DNA of 64,000 bases, from contig CM060463.1 of NCBI GenBank assembly GCA_030544235.1, positions 33,067,920 to 33,131,919 on the forward strand. The letters are read 5' to 3'. This stretch comes from Lepturacanthus savala (Eukaryota > Chordata > Actinopteri > Scombriformes > Trichiuridae). The notes beneath the pieces are model-generated. The model searched no databases. It saw only the letters and a program-made list of their open reading frames with translations, and was not told the DNA's origin. The position numbers and the translations under genes are program-made. This document shows, in pieces, positions 34,217 to 45,501 of the stretch. Each line of letters opens with the position of its first letter. Positions within the stretch are counted from its first letter, which is position 1.

Positions 34217-35835
34217 TTTGAACTAGCAACAGCAAAATATTCAGTTTGTGACCATACAGTACAGCACTATTGTATTGGTTCTACTTCAGTGGAGACTAAA
34301 GCTAGATCAGTGTCTTCCTTGGAGGGCAATTTCCCAGAGGGAAAAATCCAAATCCACAGATATGAGTTTTATATCACAGAAAAAAACATTGTCCTGCTGC
34401 AGGAAAAAGCTGTTTTAAAGTATTTTAAAGCATTTTCTTGAATCTTGAATCACTAGTAGTCAATACCATCCCCGCCATGATGAGCTAATGTCTTTCAGAT
34501 CATGAGCTCTTCCTTTTTTTTTCTACAGTCAAAGTTTCCAATTACTCTGGTACAGACTGAGCCAGCACATCTCCCCAAAACACCTTCTTTTACAACTCTA
34601 TAAGTGTAGAGTACTTCGTACTTAGTATTTCAAAATCAATGTTTTGTAACGCTGCCTTTCCATTGTTCACATTCACCAGATTTAGGCTTCTTTTGGTAAA
34701 ACCTGGTGGTGATGAACTCTAGTCTTCACTTCTAGTTTTCATTTTCAAACATAGTCTAAATCAGTTAATTAGTTGGGTAAATCAATGGTTTTCCCTTGCT
34801 TCGTTTTCTTTTCATACACAAAATCCAAGGGAACCAAACTGTACAAACTGCATGAGAACATTCACTCCAGTCATTGGTCAGATGTGTCTGGTGTGGAAGG
34901 AATGAACGTAAACACAGAAAGATCCTGATAAAGGTCAAATGGAACATTTTTCTTTGCAAAGGTTGATTTCTCTCACCCATGTCTGAGTATGCAAATTGCC
35001 CACCTTGTAGTTTCTGGTGGATTGAGTCACATTCTGACCGCAAATGAACCTCTTAGAGTCATTTATTTTGGAGCACCACAGCCTCGAAAGGTTTAAGTAT
35101 GGTTGTTTTTATCCATCACAAGTATGACCAGCCCAATGCCTTTAAATTAAGCTTTATTTACTCCATGGGATTTGACAGTAGTTTTTCTTCACCACGATCC
35201 TAAATCATTCACATTTTCTGAGTTCACCTACTGATTGGTCTTTCTCTCACACCTTGAATCAACTCCAGATGCTTATTTTTTCATTTTTATTTTTTTTTAG
35301 ACAAAGTAAGAATGAAATGAAACACTTAGGCAGTCAATCATCCAATATGTTTTGCTATAAAAAGTTCCACAATTTTAACATTGTGTAAACATCTAAGTCA
35401 GCACTTTAACCTGATATAGCATATTTGACAGTGTGTAAGAGGATTGTTGAGTGTGTGAGTTCCAAATAAGAAAATTCAGTGTGTATTTCTGTGTGAGAAG
35501 ACTGAAGGGAATTGTCATGGCAGAGATGGATCTGCTGTTCTGTAGCCATCTTTATAAATTAGATACGGCAGCATTATACAGAGCTACTTACTAGCAGCTG
35601 CTCCCTGTGGTCCCACTGTGTGACAGCTTCTCTCCAATATGCTCTTTAGAGATAGGCTTACTGGATTCTCATGAAAGAAAACCCACTTGTTCTGAACTGA
35701 TTTTTAATGGCTTTACAGCAAGTGATTAATATTAGACTTCTGTGTTTTTCTAAGGTGCTTTTGTCATGGGATGTCACTGGAATAAATATTAGTTTAATCT
35801 ACCTTATTTATTTCACAGGACACTGTTACTCACTG
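34217..35835. other. unique sequence, nothing recognised
   Basis: No supported exon or named repeat. Confidence 0.4.
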
Positions 35836-35842
35836 ATATATA

Positions 35843-35926
<84 letters not shown>
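35836..35926. repeat. compound (TG)n(TA)n microsatellite
   Basis: A short TA/TG stretch leads into about 70 bases of pure TA. Overlapping poly-Ile-Tyr frames here are artefacts. Confidence 0.95.
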
Positions 35927-35927
<1 letters not shown>

Positions 35928-35940
35928 AGACTACTTTTTA

Positions 35941-36015
35941 TGCACAAGATAATTGAATCATGCTCACAAGATAATTATCTTGTGCAAACAAGTTATTTAT
36001 CTTGTGCCACAAGAT
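35941..36015. repeat. cluster of overlapping ACAAGATAA palindromes
   Basis: CACAAGATAATTATCTTGTG at 35965-35984 is a perfect 20-base palindrome. Half-sites lie on both sides: GCACAAGATAATTGA at 35942, CAAGTTATTTATCTTGTGCC near 35990-36009, and CACAAGATTCACATG just after. At least five copies of ACAAGAT or ATCTTGT occur in 75 bases. Confidence 0.9.
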
Positions 36016-39000
36016 TCACATGCGTCCAGACAACTCTGATGGAGCTTTTGGATGTGAAGAGGAACACAGAACATTAATTAACATCAGATCCTGACTGATC
36101 CTGTTTGCATGCCTGGAGATTTAAATAATGATTGGATGTTATGTTGCTGTGCCTCCTGCGCAAATGTATATGGCATCTCCCTCAATGGACAGACACACTT
36201 ATCATTTCTGCTGCGGCAGGACCGCCGTGGGTATTTAATAAACTCAGAAAAGATTGATGTATTGTTTTACCCATGATGACCCATTCGCAATTAATCATTT
36301 AATTTTATTTATTCATGTATACAGAAAATAAAAGTTTACAAAGATACTTTGAGTCCCACTCAGCATAAATGCTGGTTTCTGAAGAGAAAACAGGCAGTGA
36401 ATTAGAGACAAACTAATTCAAAGAAAGGGCTGGGAAAAAAGAGTTTGAGGAAAGTCAGTTTGAACCTATAATAATCTATACTGCCTGCTTCTGGAAGTTC
36501 CTATACAGCCTTTTAAAGCCGATGACAGATGATATACATATATGTACGTATATGTCCAATTTACTGTCACTATTATTGTAACCTGGCAGAGGATTTTCAT
36601 GGTTTGTAATGGTGCTGATAGATCTTGTCACTTTATTCCTGAGAAGAAGAGCATTTATGAGGGGAGATATTGGATTTGATAATGCATTTTAATTGAAGTT
36701 ACGTTATAGTCATTTTCGAAGGTTAGTGCATTTCCTCTTTCAAATGCATTATATTTATGTGAGCTAAGATAAGTTTCCAGATATCTGTTTAACATACAGT
36801 CACTTAAAGACACCCAGTGTATTTCTAGAAGTCAAGCACAAGTTCAGGAGGCAATAAGAGGAGAACTGAACTCCTATAACTGTATTACTGAGAGAAACAG
36901 TATGTTCAAATCTTAGGAGGACAATTAATCTTCTGTTTTTATTTCAATAGCTTATCTACCTTAAATAAATTTATGCTGATTTTGATGTAACCACTGATAG
37001 GCAGCAGCAAGATCAGTTGACAGTATGTTGTTTAAAATCAGGATGTCAATTTGTAGTCATATTCCTGCTGTTTTTGGATCTTAAAAAATGTCTTGGACTA
37101 ATTTGCATAGTTGTTAAAATGTTTTATGGTAGAAAGCCTCTTGGCATTATTAAATCTGTTCTGTCTGACAAGACTGTTGCAAAGTGACATCAGAAAAATA
37201 TTGATTTTCACCCACATCATTAATATGTAAACCCCATTGTGAAAATTGGTAGAAGACATAGAAAAACATATAGAAAATAATATATTAACTCTCTGATGGG
37301 GTTGAATTTTTAGCTCAACAAAACACAAGAAAAAATACACAAAAAATACACATTAAAACAGTTCATGGCAATATGCATGGCTAGATATTGTATGAGTTGA
37401 GAATACTAATGGCACTTGGGATGAAGGACTTCTTAGATTGGAAGGGTGCTCAGCTGAAATATATTCTCACTGTAGATAAAGATAGCAAGTGTGATCATGT
37501 TTACTCCCTTCATCCGGCCCACACATTTCAGAAAGGTTATATGGCAGCTGAGAGCAGCAGGGGAAGTGTTATCAAGTGGAATTATTATGTAAATGACTCA
37601 GCCAAGTTTTCTTCTGATGTTTAACCCTGGCAATTTGTTTGGTGATTATTGTAGCTAATTTTTTTAATGTAGATGTGAGCAATGTCTCTGACAAATAGGA
37701 AAAGATTGTATGTTTTTCTAAAACACCTTTCTATATTTTTCTGCAGGCTTGAGGGGATTCCTGTGTATGAGCATGGATGCTAATCACCTCATCACTTTGT
37801 AATTCTGCATTCACATGGATTCAGGCAGAGTCTATGGCAAAAAGGATATTATTTTAGTGGACAAGAGATGGATGGTAAAATTAGATGAAGCTCGCAGAGA
37901 ATACCGGGAATGATAAAGGTCAACACAATTGCTGTCAAAAGTTAAAATGTATTTAAAATATATGAACCTTTTTCCTTCCTCCATGAATGCAACATGCCGT
38001 CCCCATGCCGTCCAGACGTTGTATGCCTCATAGGTCTTTTTTCATGGTGCTTCAGCATCTCACCACTTTCTTTGTTAAAATTAATCTTATTAAGGTGTCC
38101 TGAATTTCCAAATTTCTCCCATCATACCAGTAACTCTCCTTGTTCACAGCTTGGTGTGCACAAACACAGTATTCCTCACCTTATGTCTATGTTTCCCAAT
38201 CACAAAGAGCTGATAAGTTGAATGTAATGTTTCGTACATATCATGTCAACTTAGATTGGTGTAGATTGGTTTTAGGCACAAAGACCATTTAAAGTTACCA
38301 AAAGATTACGGATTACGGTAAAATGATCAACTTGATGTCCCGTCCCCTTCATCTCCTTCTAATAAAAAGGGAAACATTGATATTCAACATATCCATGGTT
38401 ATCAGAAATGTAAACAGTCAGCTTTTCTGGAGACTGGGTTGCAATGTGTATAAATAAGCAGTATTTTCATTTATTTGTTATGACTTTTAATTACCACTGG
38501 TGCTCCCCTTTCATTGCAGTGAATTCCACTGCTAGTGTACGTATACTTACAAGAAACTTAACGGCTTTGTCTTATACATTGTTTTATTTAAATAATGAAA
38601 TTGCAAGTTCAAAATACTTAGAAAGAATTAAAGAAACACATAAAAAATTAACTGAATATATGAAATGTGATATAAATAACATACCTAAAGTATTAGATTG
38701 AAACACTCCCAAAATAAAAAAAAAGTATAAACAAGTGACATGTTAACTTATAAATACAATACAAAAATAAGGTGCTGCACAAAATAAGATGTGCTGCATC
38801 ACTGTTGGTTTGGGTTGTTGAGGTAGAGGCAAAAGGGATTTGCAAGAGTGTGACTGACGAATCTCAGCAGCATATCTGAGGGTATGTAACAGCAGTCTAA
38901 TAATAAACACATGACTTAAAGAATAAAATAAAATGATATAATATAAATGGAACACATGAGAATTACATGCATGATGCATACATGAGACTATACTGTACAA

Positions 39001-39340
39001 TATAATATACAATGCACCTTTTCTGATATTCAAATTTAATTATTAGTAATTCATATATTAGAAATTAGATAATTACAAAATTTGAATTAATTATCAATTT
39101 TATTGTCAGTACAGTGAAATGCTAATTAGAAGAATGCAAAGAATCAGTAAACTGCAGAATAATCTCAGTTCAACCAGGATTTCACTATTTTTGGGGCGAT
39201 TTTTGTGATCAAACGATTTTGTTGCAGTATTTTCTCATAATTAGTGAGGAATTTTGCGCCCATTTTTTTACTTACTTGTAAACCCCATCAAAAGTAAATA
39301 GACTTAAAACATAAAAATAAATAGAACAACACTGATCCTG
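36016..39340. other. long unique A/T-rich stretch
   Basis: The 85-codon frame at 38444-38701 is A/T-driven and follows a CTTTCATTGCAG that could serve as a splice acceptor, but the next codon is a stop in that register. No domain is recognised. A small palindrome, ACATATATGTACGTATATGT, lies near 36536. Confidence 0.35.
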
Positions 39341-39560
39341 TGTCCCAAATCACATACTTTTGCACTCACATTTAATATTTTAAGTACATAAGTGCGTTCA
39401 CACTATGCAGTGTGTGATAATGTTGTGCACTGTACACTTGGTGCACTCAAATGGCTGGAATTTTGAGAGTGAATCATAGGGATGTAGTTGAACCTATGTA
39501 ACTACATAGCAGAAGATAGCAAAACGTTACATGGCTGCAGGAGCAGCAATAATGGAGGCA
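39341..39560. mobile_element. TGTCCCAAAT-ended element, left segment
   Basis: TGTCCCAAATCACATACTTT is followed by TAAGTACATAAGTGCGTTCA and a block (GTAACTACATAGCAGAAGAT, AAACGTTACATGGCTGCAGG) that recurs in diverged form at 40944-41140. The opposite end, ATTTGGGACATAGCAC, is at 41542-41557 in inverted orientation. Confidence 0.5.
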
Positions 39561-40031
39561 GGTAAGGCAAGGGAGGCATCTAAAGGAGGGTTTATTTTGC
39601 AAAAAATATGCAGCATATTATGAAATAAGCGGCATTGCAAAAATTCACGGTATATTGCTAAGTTTATTAACTAACACAACAAACAGCTAGACTTACAACT
39701 ATAATATATAAAGGAGTGGGAAATCAATAGCATTTTGATTAACTATTACAAGCTGGGAAAACATGAGCTAACCAGATGTCAAATGTAATAAAAATTATAA
39801 CACCTACTGAATAAATCTGAAATTTAAACATTTACCTGAGGCAGGTAAGGTGGAAGTAGGTACATTACTATTTTCCATAACAGCTTAGGCTCTTCCATAA
39901 CATAAACTGGCATTAAAACTGAAAGTTAGTGCTGGCTATGTATTCATTAGTTAACATAATGCTAATGGTTATTAATGTTGTCAATCGTCATTCTAAAACA
40001 GAAAATTAATATCATGACATAATTTTTACTG
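39561..40031. other. A/T-rich sequence, probably interior of a transposon remnant
   Basis: This lies between the segment above and the hAT-like exon and may be degraded intron or interior of that element. GGCAGGTAAGG occurs at about 39558 and again near 39841. Confidence 0.3.
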
Positions 40032-40380
40032 TAACTTTACCTCTGTCTTTGTTAGATTTTTTCCTCCTCTTCTTTTTTCTCCACTGGGCAGCAAATGATT
40101 TGGGTTTTGACATGTTTTTTAAGTTGTTGATACATCAAATAATGATGTAAGTTGGCAGGTAAAGTCTGATTAGTCAGAGGAGGGGGAAAGGGGACGTCTT
40201 AGGAAACTAACATTATTATTACTACTACTATAGGCTTTGCTATATAGTTAAATACATTATAATACCAGCTAGTTTTAAGAATAGTGGAAGATATTTCTTT
40301 CTTCCCCTATTTTTGGCGCCCCCTAGATGGACAGCCCCCTTAGCATTTGCCTATACTGCCTATGCCAGGCCAGCACCTGG
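40030..40380 (-). mobile_element. hAT-like element 5' end with a first coding exon remnant
   Basis: On the minus strand the segment opens at 40380 with CCAGGTGCTGGCCTGGCATA and GGCAGTATAGGC, a hAT-type terminal region that also carries GGGGGCGCC. An ATG at 40113 starts MSKPKSFAAQWRKKRRRKKS, a short, very basic N-terminus like those of hAT-5/ZMYM-type fish transposases. It is followed after about 25 codons by GTAAAG, a good splice donor. No zinc finger or catalytic domain follows, so the coding body has been lost. Confidence 0.5.
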
Positions 40381-40943
40381 ATCTCTGATATTTTAAAGCA
40401 CATGGTCCATAGTGTGAAATTAACTGTAAGCCTTTGAGAACCCTTTGAGGCATCTGGGAGGGAAATTTACTGCCTGAGGTAAAATATGTACAAGCTCTTT
40501 ACAGCAGTTCGTCCAGTTTTGGAGTCTCATTCATGAGAAAATAGTGATTCAGAGGAGGGTGATTGTATTATAGCTCTGTTATCACAGTCAGCGTAAGTCT
40601 GTTTGGAAAGCAGAGAGCAGAGAATAATAGATGAGTTTGGTTAAGATAAGGCACGTCATGTTGGTGGCATATCATGCTTTTCAATCATGTATGCCAAAAG
40701 GCAATTCATCAATCAGGTCCAGGTGGTTCTCTTAAACCCTCTTATTCTCTCTGTCTAGTGGTCTCATAGGGGTTGGGTCTTTCGTAGGACAAAATCCAGA
40801 ACTACATGCTATTAAAGGTATGTAGAGGGGAATTTTAGAGGTGGTGTATTATGGACATTAATGGTTTGATTAATGGTTCAGTCACATTGTTTTAACACAG
40901 GACTACTTTCACAGTTTTTTTCGTCCCCAGTGCTGTTGTGTAT
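40381..40943. other. unique sequence, nothing recognised
   Basis: No supported feature was found. Confidence 0.4.
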
Positions 40944-41557
40944 TTTTGCACTTACACAGATTTTTATGTACATAAGTGTGTTCACATTGTGTTAAAATGT
41001 AGTGCATTGTGCACACAAACGGACAGACTGGATCGTTGGACACTTTCGACCCTCAACAGCCACCATCTTTGTTGCATAGTGGAACCTGTTTAACTATGTA
41101 GCAAAAGTTACATAGAAGCAGCAAGGAACCAGGTGAAGTAAAGGAGAAATTTTAACTACTTTAACTACTATAGGCCTATATAAAACATTATATTTATTTT
41201 CTGATACTTATACACACAAATCATTAACAAATGTCTGGGGTCAGGTGTCAGATACCAGCGTAAATGCATTGAAAAAACACTAATTGTAACACAAAAGCAC
41301 ACACACACAACAGTAAAACACAACGCTTGTGTTGATCAGCTGTCAAGTCGATGTTGTCGATCAGGACTCCAATGTTCAGGTGTTGTCCTTAAGAAGCAGT
41401 AGAAGAAGAAGCTGTTGAGTCATTTCCTATGCATAGCTGTAGTGTTTAATTGAGAGAGTACTACCATCTTGAATTTTGTGTACTGCGCTTAAATGGAGTG
41501 CACTGCAAAGACGTGTACTGAGAGAAGTGTGCAATTGTGCAATTTGGGACATAGCAC
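40944..41557. mobile_element. TGTCCCAAAT-ended element, right segment
   Basis: TATGTACATAAGTGTGTTCA, AGTGGAACCTGTTTAACTAT and GTAGCAAAAGTTACATAGAA repeat in diverged form the content of 39358-39560. The segment closes with GTGTGCAATTGTGCAATTTG followed by GGACATAGCAC, the inverted partner of the left end at 39341. Confidence 0.5.
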
Positions 41558-42440
41558 AGAGCTCATGGCAAGTGTGCCACAAGTTGTAGAAGCAGATTAT
41601 TTCATTCTTATTTTTCTGTTACAAGGAATGAAAATGATTGCATCGCTGTTTAAAAATATTTACTGTGTTGCTAAAAAGAACAGCAGAGTTAATTGCCACC
41701 AGTGGCTTTTTCACTTTTTGTTATGTTCAGATTCTTCTGTATAAAACTGAATGCCTTAAATAAGTGACTTGCAGCTGAGTATTTGGGGCTGCTGAAGGTC
41801 ACACATTTTGAAATATGAATCATATTGTATTATATAATGCATTCTATTATATTGCATAATATAAAAATGTTGAAACAGGATAACCCTCACAAATCATAAT
41901 AGTGTATTTAGGAGACAGCACTTGAATTGGGACAATTGTCTGTTTAATCTACAGGAAGCTCAGATTCTTCAAACTGAGGACAGTTTGAAAAATCTGCTGA
42001 TACCATATGGTTTGAAACTGCGGAGGAGGTGGACCTACATTCAGCTGCAAAGTCATTGTTGGAGGGCATCTGTAATGTCTAAAATTCTCTTTCTGAGTTT
42101 TCGAGCTGAGAGCCAAAACTTGCTTTAATAATTGCTCAATGGTTTTAAGTACAGGCAGTTTCTCTCTGACCCCCTACAGAATGTAGAGGGGTGGATGGAG
42201 AACGGGTATTAGGCCCATAGATCATGTAAAATTAGCAGCAGGAACCCCTGTCAACCCAGACATTGGCACTTAATCTTGGACTTTTGGCAGACTGTTGCCT
42301 TAACAGGTCAAATGATATCTATAAATCAAGGATCCCCATGTGGAGAGTGAGAAGGGGGTGGGGAGAGGGGGAAATGCAAAGAGCTGGCACTGAAACTCCA
42401 AGGGAATTAAATCCTGGTCATAAAGCCTAACCCAAGGCAA
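41558..42440. other. unique sequence, nothing recognised
   Basis: A short hairpin (CCCCCTACA with TGTAGAGGGG) lies near 42171-42193. The frame at 41922-42128 is unsupported. Confidence 0.4.
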
Positions 42441-42574
42441 TAATCCAGTCTATTTCATAAAGGATTAAAACCTTTAAAGAAGATTGATTGCCTCTTTTTC
42501 CTTTTCTACCCGATGTAATCCTAGATTATGGAGACCACTTGGGGTTAGATTTTAAAGAAATTTGCAAAGGATTA
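42441..42574. promoter_or_regulatory. candidate enhancer: cluster of four TAATCC motifs
   Basis: TAATCC, the core bound by Otx/Crx/Pitx-type homeodomain proteins, occurs at 42441-42446 and 42516-42521 on the plus strand and at 42462-42467 and 42569-42574 on the minus strand. The block is repeat-free and flanked by unique sequence. The motif count is directly visible; any regulatory role is inferred. Confidence 0.3.
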
Positions 42575-42802
42575 ACGGCAAAGAGGCATCCATTCTTAAG
42601 ATTGGCTTGATGGTTTGTCACAGAATATATATATATATGGTTCACCATCCTGTCACACAATGCCCCCTTTGTTGTGTTTCACTCACATTGTATTTGATTG
42701 AATTGGTGATTTTAAAGTAGCTTTGTTTGAGCAGATTTTCTCATTTTGATCAAGTAAAAAACACCTGAAAACAAGAAACATTCATAGTCAAATAACCACA
42801 AA

Positions 42803-43538
42803 ACCGATGTTAGGCATGTTACTTTGAAAAAGTAATTTGTCAGGTTTACTAGTTACTTCTCCCAAAAAGTAACTAAGTGTAACTGTGTTACACTATAAAA
42901 AGTATCTAGTTACCAAGGGAAGTAACTATTGCATTACTTTTTTTAAGTTTAAAAATGTCAAAGAGTTTGGAATCTTTTAGAGTGGGATTCACAAACCAGG
43001 TGCACAGAGTAGAACAGCAAAGACAGGCACCCACACAAAGGTTTTAATATTTATTGTGTTGCAAAACGAGGAGTCTGAATCAACTGTTGACAACTGCAGT
43101 ATGTTTTCAACAACATAACAGCCTATCAGTTCATTACGTTCTGTCACTGTCACAAGTTTTTGTGAAGGTTGAGCAGAAAACTCCATCTTTTGCCACTTGG
43201 AGCTCACGTTAACAGCTATCATCATCAGCAGCAGTGTTAACAGTTTTTGGCTAGTAGTTTAGTAGAAGCATGTGCCGTCAAGAGGTGCTTCATTAAATTG
43301 GAGTTGCTTAGGTTGGATGTTGATAAAATCTTTGCTCTGGGACGGCTTAATGTACACTCAACATGTACATTTTTACCTTTTACCTTGATGAAGTTAAAGT
43401 TACACCTATATTTCCATCTAGCAAACACTGTCTTTCCCCTCGATATGTGCTGGGTTTGTTTGTAAAAACCGGCCCGGCTTAAAATTAAATCTTACTCTGC
43501 CTTAGCTAGTCATCATTACTTAGGTGCCCCTTGCACCA

Positions 43539-43578
<40 letters not shown>

Positions 43579-43740
43579 CAGCTCCTGTATCTATGAGTCG
43601 GATGACAGCTTCAATAGGTAGCATTAGTAATGCGTAGTAATGGTGTGTTGGAAATTACATTGAATACATATAGAAAAAGTAATTAGATTACTGAAAAAAA
43701 GTACAATGTTAGTAACAGCATTTATTTATTCCCATCACTG
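42803..43740 (-). pseudogene. hAT transposon remnant with BED-finger and transposase fragments
   Basis: The minus-strand start reads CAGTGATGGGAATAA at 43740, a hAT-type terminus, and the opposite end near 42803 is the decayed CCGATGTTAGGCATGTTACT. Both ends carry many AAGTAA/TTACTT motifs. A minus-strand exon-like frame (43428-43237) contains VHVECTLSRPRAKI and SNSNLMKHLLTAHAS, a BED-type zinc finger with its first Cys and the His pair but Ser in place of the second Cys. A second frame (43225-42989) contains VTERNELIGCYVVENILQLS then TVDSD, the hAT block that precedes the catalytic region. The catalytic core and dimerisation domain are gone. Confidence 0.8.
43544..43575. repeat. (CA)n microsatellite
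   Basis: A 32-base pure CA/AC run inside the hAT remnant. Confidence 0.95.
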
Positions 43741-43745
43741 CACAC

Positions 43746-43985
43746 CAGTGTTAACTTTGTCATCTATTTTTACTTAAGTTTTAGTCTTAGTCTTGTGTCA
43801 AATGCCCATATTAGTTATAGTTAATCATATTAACTTGTATTATTTTTTATTTAATCACACTTTGGTCAACAAAAGGTCTTGGCATTTTAGTCTAGTTTTA
43901 GCCAAAGAAAATCTAAAGTGTTTTAGTCTAGTTTTAGTCAACAGTCTTTATTTAGGCATTGACAGCAGGTTGATAGTAATGTTAA
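43746..43985. mobile_element. TTTTAGTCTAGTTTTAGTC-type repeat
   Basis: CAGTGTTAACTTTGTCATCT is followed by recurrent TTTTAGTC units (43779, 43888, 43921, 43932). This matches a common fish repeat built of TTTTAGTCTAGTTTTAGTCA and beginning CAGTGTT. It begins a few bases after the hAT terminus. Confidence 0.5.
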
Positions 43986-44173
43986 TCAAACTTAGGGGTG
44001 CAAAAATCTGTTTATTAAAGTTTTCAACTTTGAGAGAAATTAAAAAATTCCATGAAATTCCGTGGGAAATTAACAGCAATAAATTTACACAATCAAAGGA
44101 TGGCCCTTAACAGGAAACCTAAATATAGTTGAGAAAATATATTGTAGCATAATCTTGGTTAAAACAACCTGAT

Positions 44174-44460
44174 TTAAAGGGATAGTTCAACATCTTTGCA
44201 AATTCACCCATTGAGTATGATTCCCGTATTCATAGCAATAGGTGCTTTATTTTTTTTTTTGTCAATACCTGCTGTTTCCAGACCAGCAGAGCAGAGCCAT
44301 GAACTGTTCAGCTACAGCTACATGGCTAATGGTATTTCTTGGTTTCCCTCATCAAACTCAGCAAATGCACAATCCAGCAACTCCCAAATACTGTGTTGGG
44401 TGAGATGTGACCTGCACATTCCCCACGCTATGAAACAATAACTACAACATTACAACACAT
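44174..44460 (+). mobile_element. TTAA-type miniature transposon, left part
   Basis: TTAAAGGGATAGTTCAACAT is a characteristic fish miniature-element terminus at a TTAA. The following GACCAGCAGAGCAGAGCCAT and AGCTACATGGCTAATGG fit the interior. No right terminus was seen. Confidence 0.45.
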
Positions 44461-45233
44461 CAAATAAATACAAATGTATGTTGAGTTATCTGAAGCTCAT
44501 AAGTAACTCCAGTAAGTTGCTGTTTTACACTCCTCTGGCTCTTTGACCTGTTGCTTGATGATGTGCTTGTAACAACCTTCCCTTCCTATTTCTTTGAAAA
44601 ACTTTTAAAGAAGCAGCAGGACATTTTAAAGTAAATTTCGTCTACTTTTCATCATGAAAAATACTTTGTTCATGTATATATTTTGTCTAGTCTTGTCTGA
44701 CGAAATTAGCACTGCTGCACACAACCAACATACAAAAGAAAGCCTCTCAGAGCCTGGGAAACAACAATCAAGCCTCAAATTAATCTCAGAAAACCAAATA
44801 CACAGAAATTGACAAGGCATGAAATTATTAAAAAGATACATACGTGCTAATATCAGTGCGTACATAAAGAACATCAGAGTAGTTATTGGATCACAGTTAC
44901 AAGATTTAATAACCTTGTGTACTAATTTACTAATGATTATAAATTAGTAATGATTCTTTTTTTTTCTTTTTTTTTCCCTGAGGGAAATGTAATCGCTACT
45001 TGCAACATGTGCAGTGGGAGCACTGAGCACTTTTCCCCCCGGGGCAATCAAAGTGTTCTCATACCATAAAAAACTTGTGAGTAGGAGGTCTGTGTGAACC
45101 ATGAAAACACAAGGTAAGAAGAGAATTTGCATCCACTAAAAGGAGAACTTTGACAAAATAAAAATTACAGTATATGTTGATTATTTCCAAATAATGTTGA
45201 TAACATAACTTTGTATATACAGTACATTTATAG
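44461..45233. other. unique A/T-rich sequence
   Basis: ACTAATGATTATAAATTAGT near 44929-44948 is a small hairpin. Nothing else was recognised. Confidence 0.4.
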
Positions 45234-45405
45234 AGGGTGATATCAAGTAAATTGGGCCAGTTTTTGGTAAATCCCTTGGGAAACACTATACCAAATATGC
45301 CTTTTCCATGTATATTTATCAATAATAATGACTGTTTCTGATAATTTTGTGTTGGAATTATGTGATAAAATATAATTATTTAGGCCCTATAAATCATAGA
45401 ACATG
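45234..45405 (+). mobile_element. AGGGTGATATCA-ended miniature transposon, truncated copy
   Basis: AGGGTGATATCAAGTAAATT, AATCCCTTGGGAAACACTAT, TTGGAATTATGTGATAAAAT and CCTATAAATCATAGAACATG match the left half of the complete copy at 55830-56189. The right half and right terminus are missing. Confidence 0.75.
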
Positions 45406-45431
45406 TCAAACATGTCAAAAGTTTGAAATCC

Positions 45432-45443
45432 TATATATATACA

Positions 45444-45501
<58 letters not shown>
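45432..45501. repeat. compound (TA)n(TG)n microsatellite
   Basis: TATATA with a CAG interruption, then a long TA run, switches to about 13 TG units. Confidence 0.95.

Noticed and set aside
35707..36077. Frames with long Ile-Tyr repeats
   Set aside because: Translation of the (TA)n array.
38444..38701. Exon preceded by CTTTCATTGCAG
   Set aside because: The base register after the acceptor meets a stop at once and the frame is A/T-driven.
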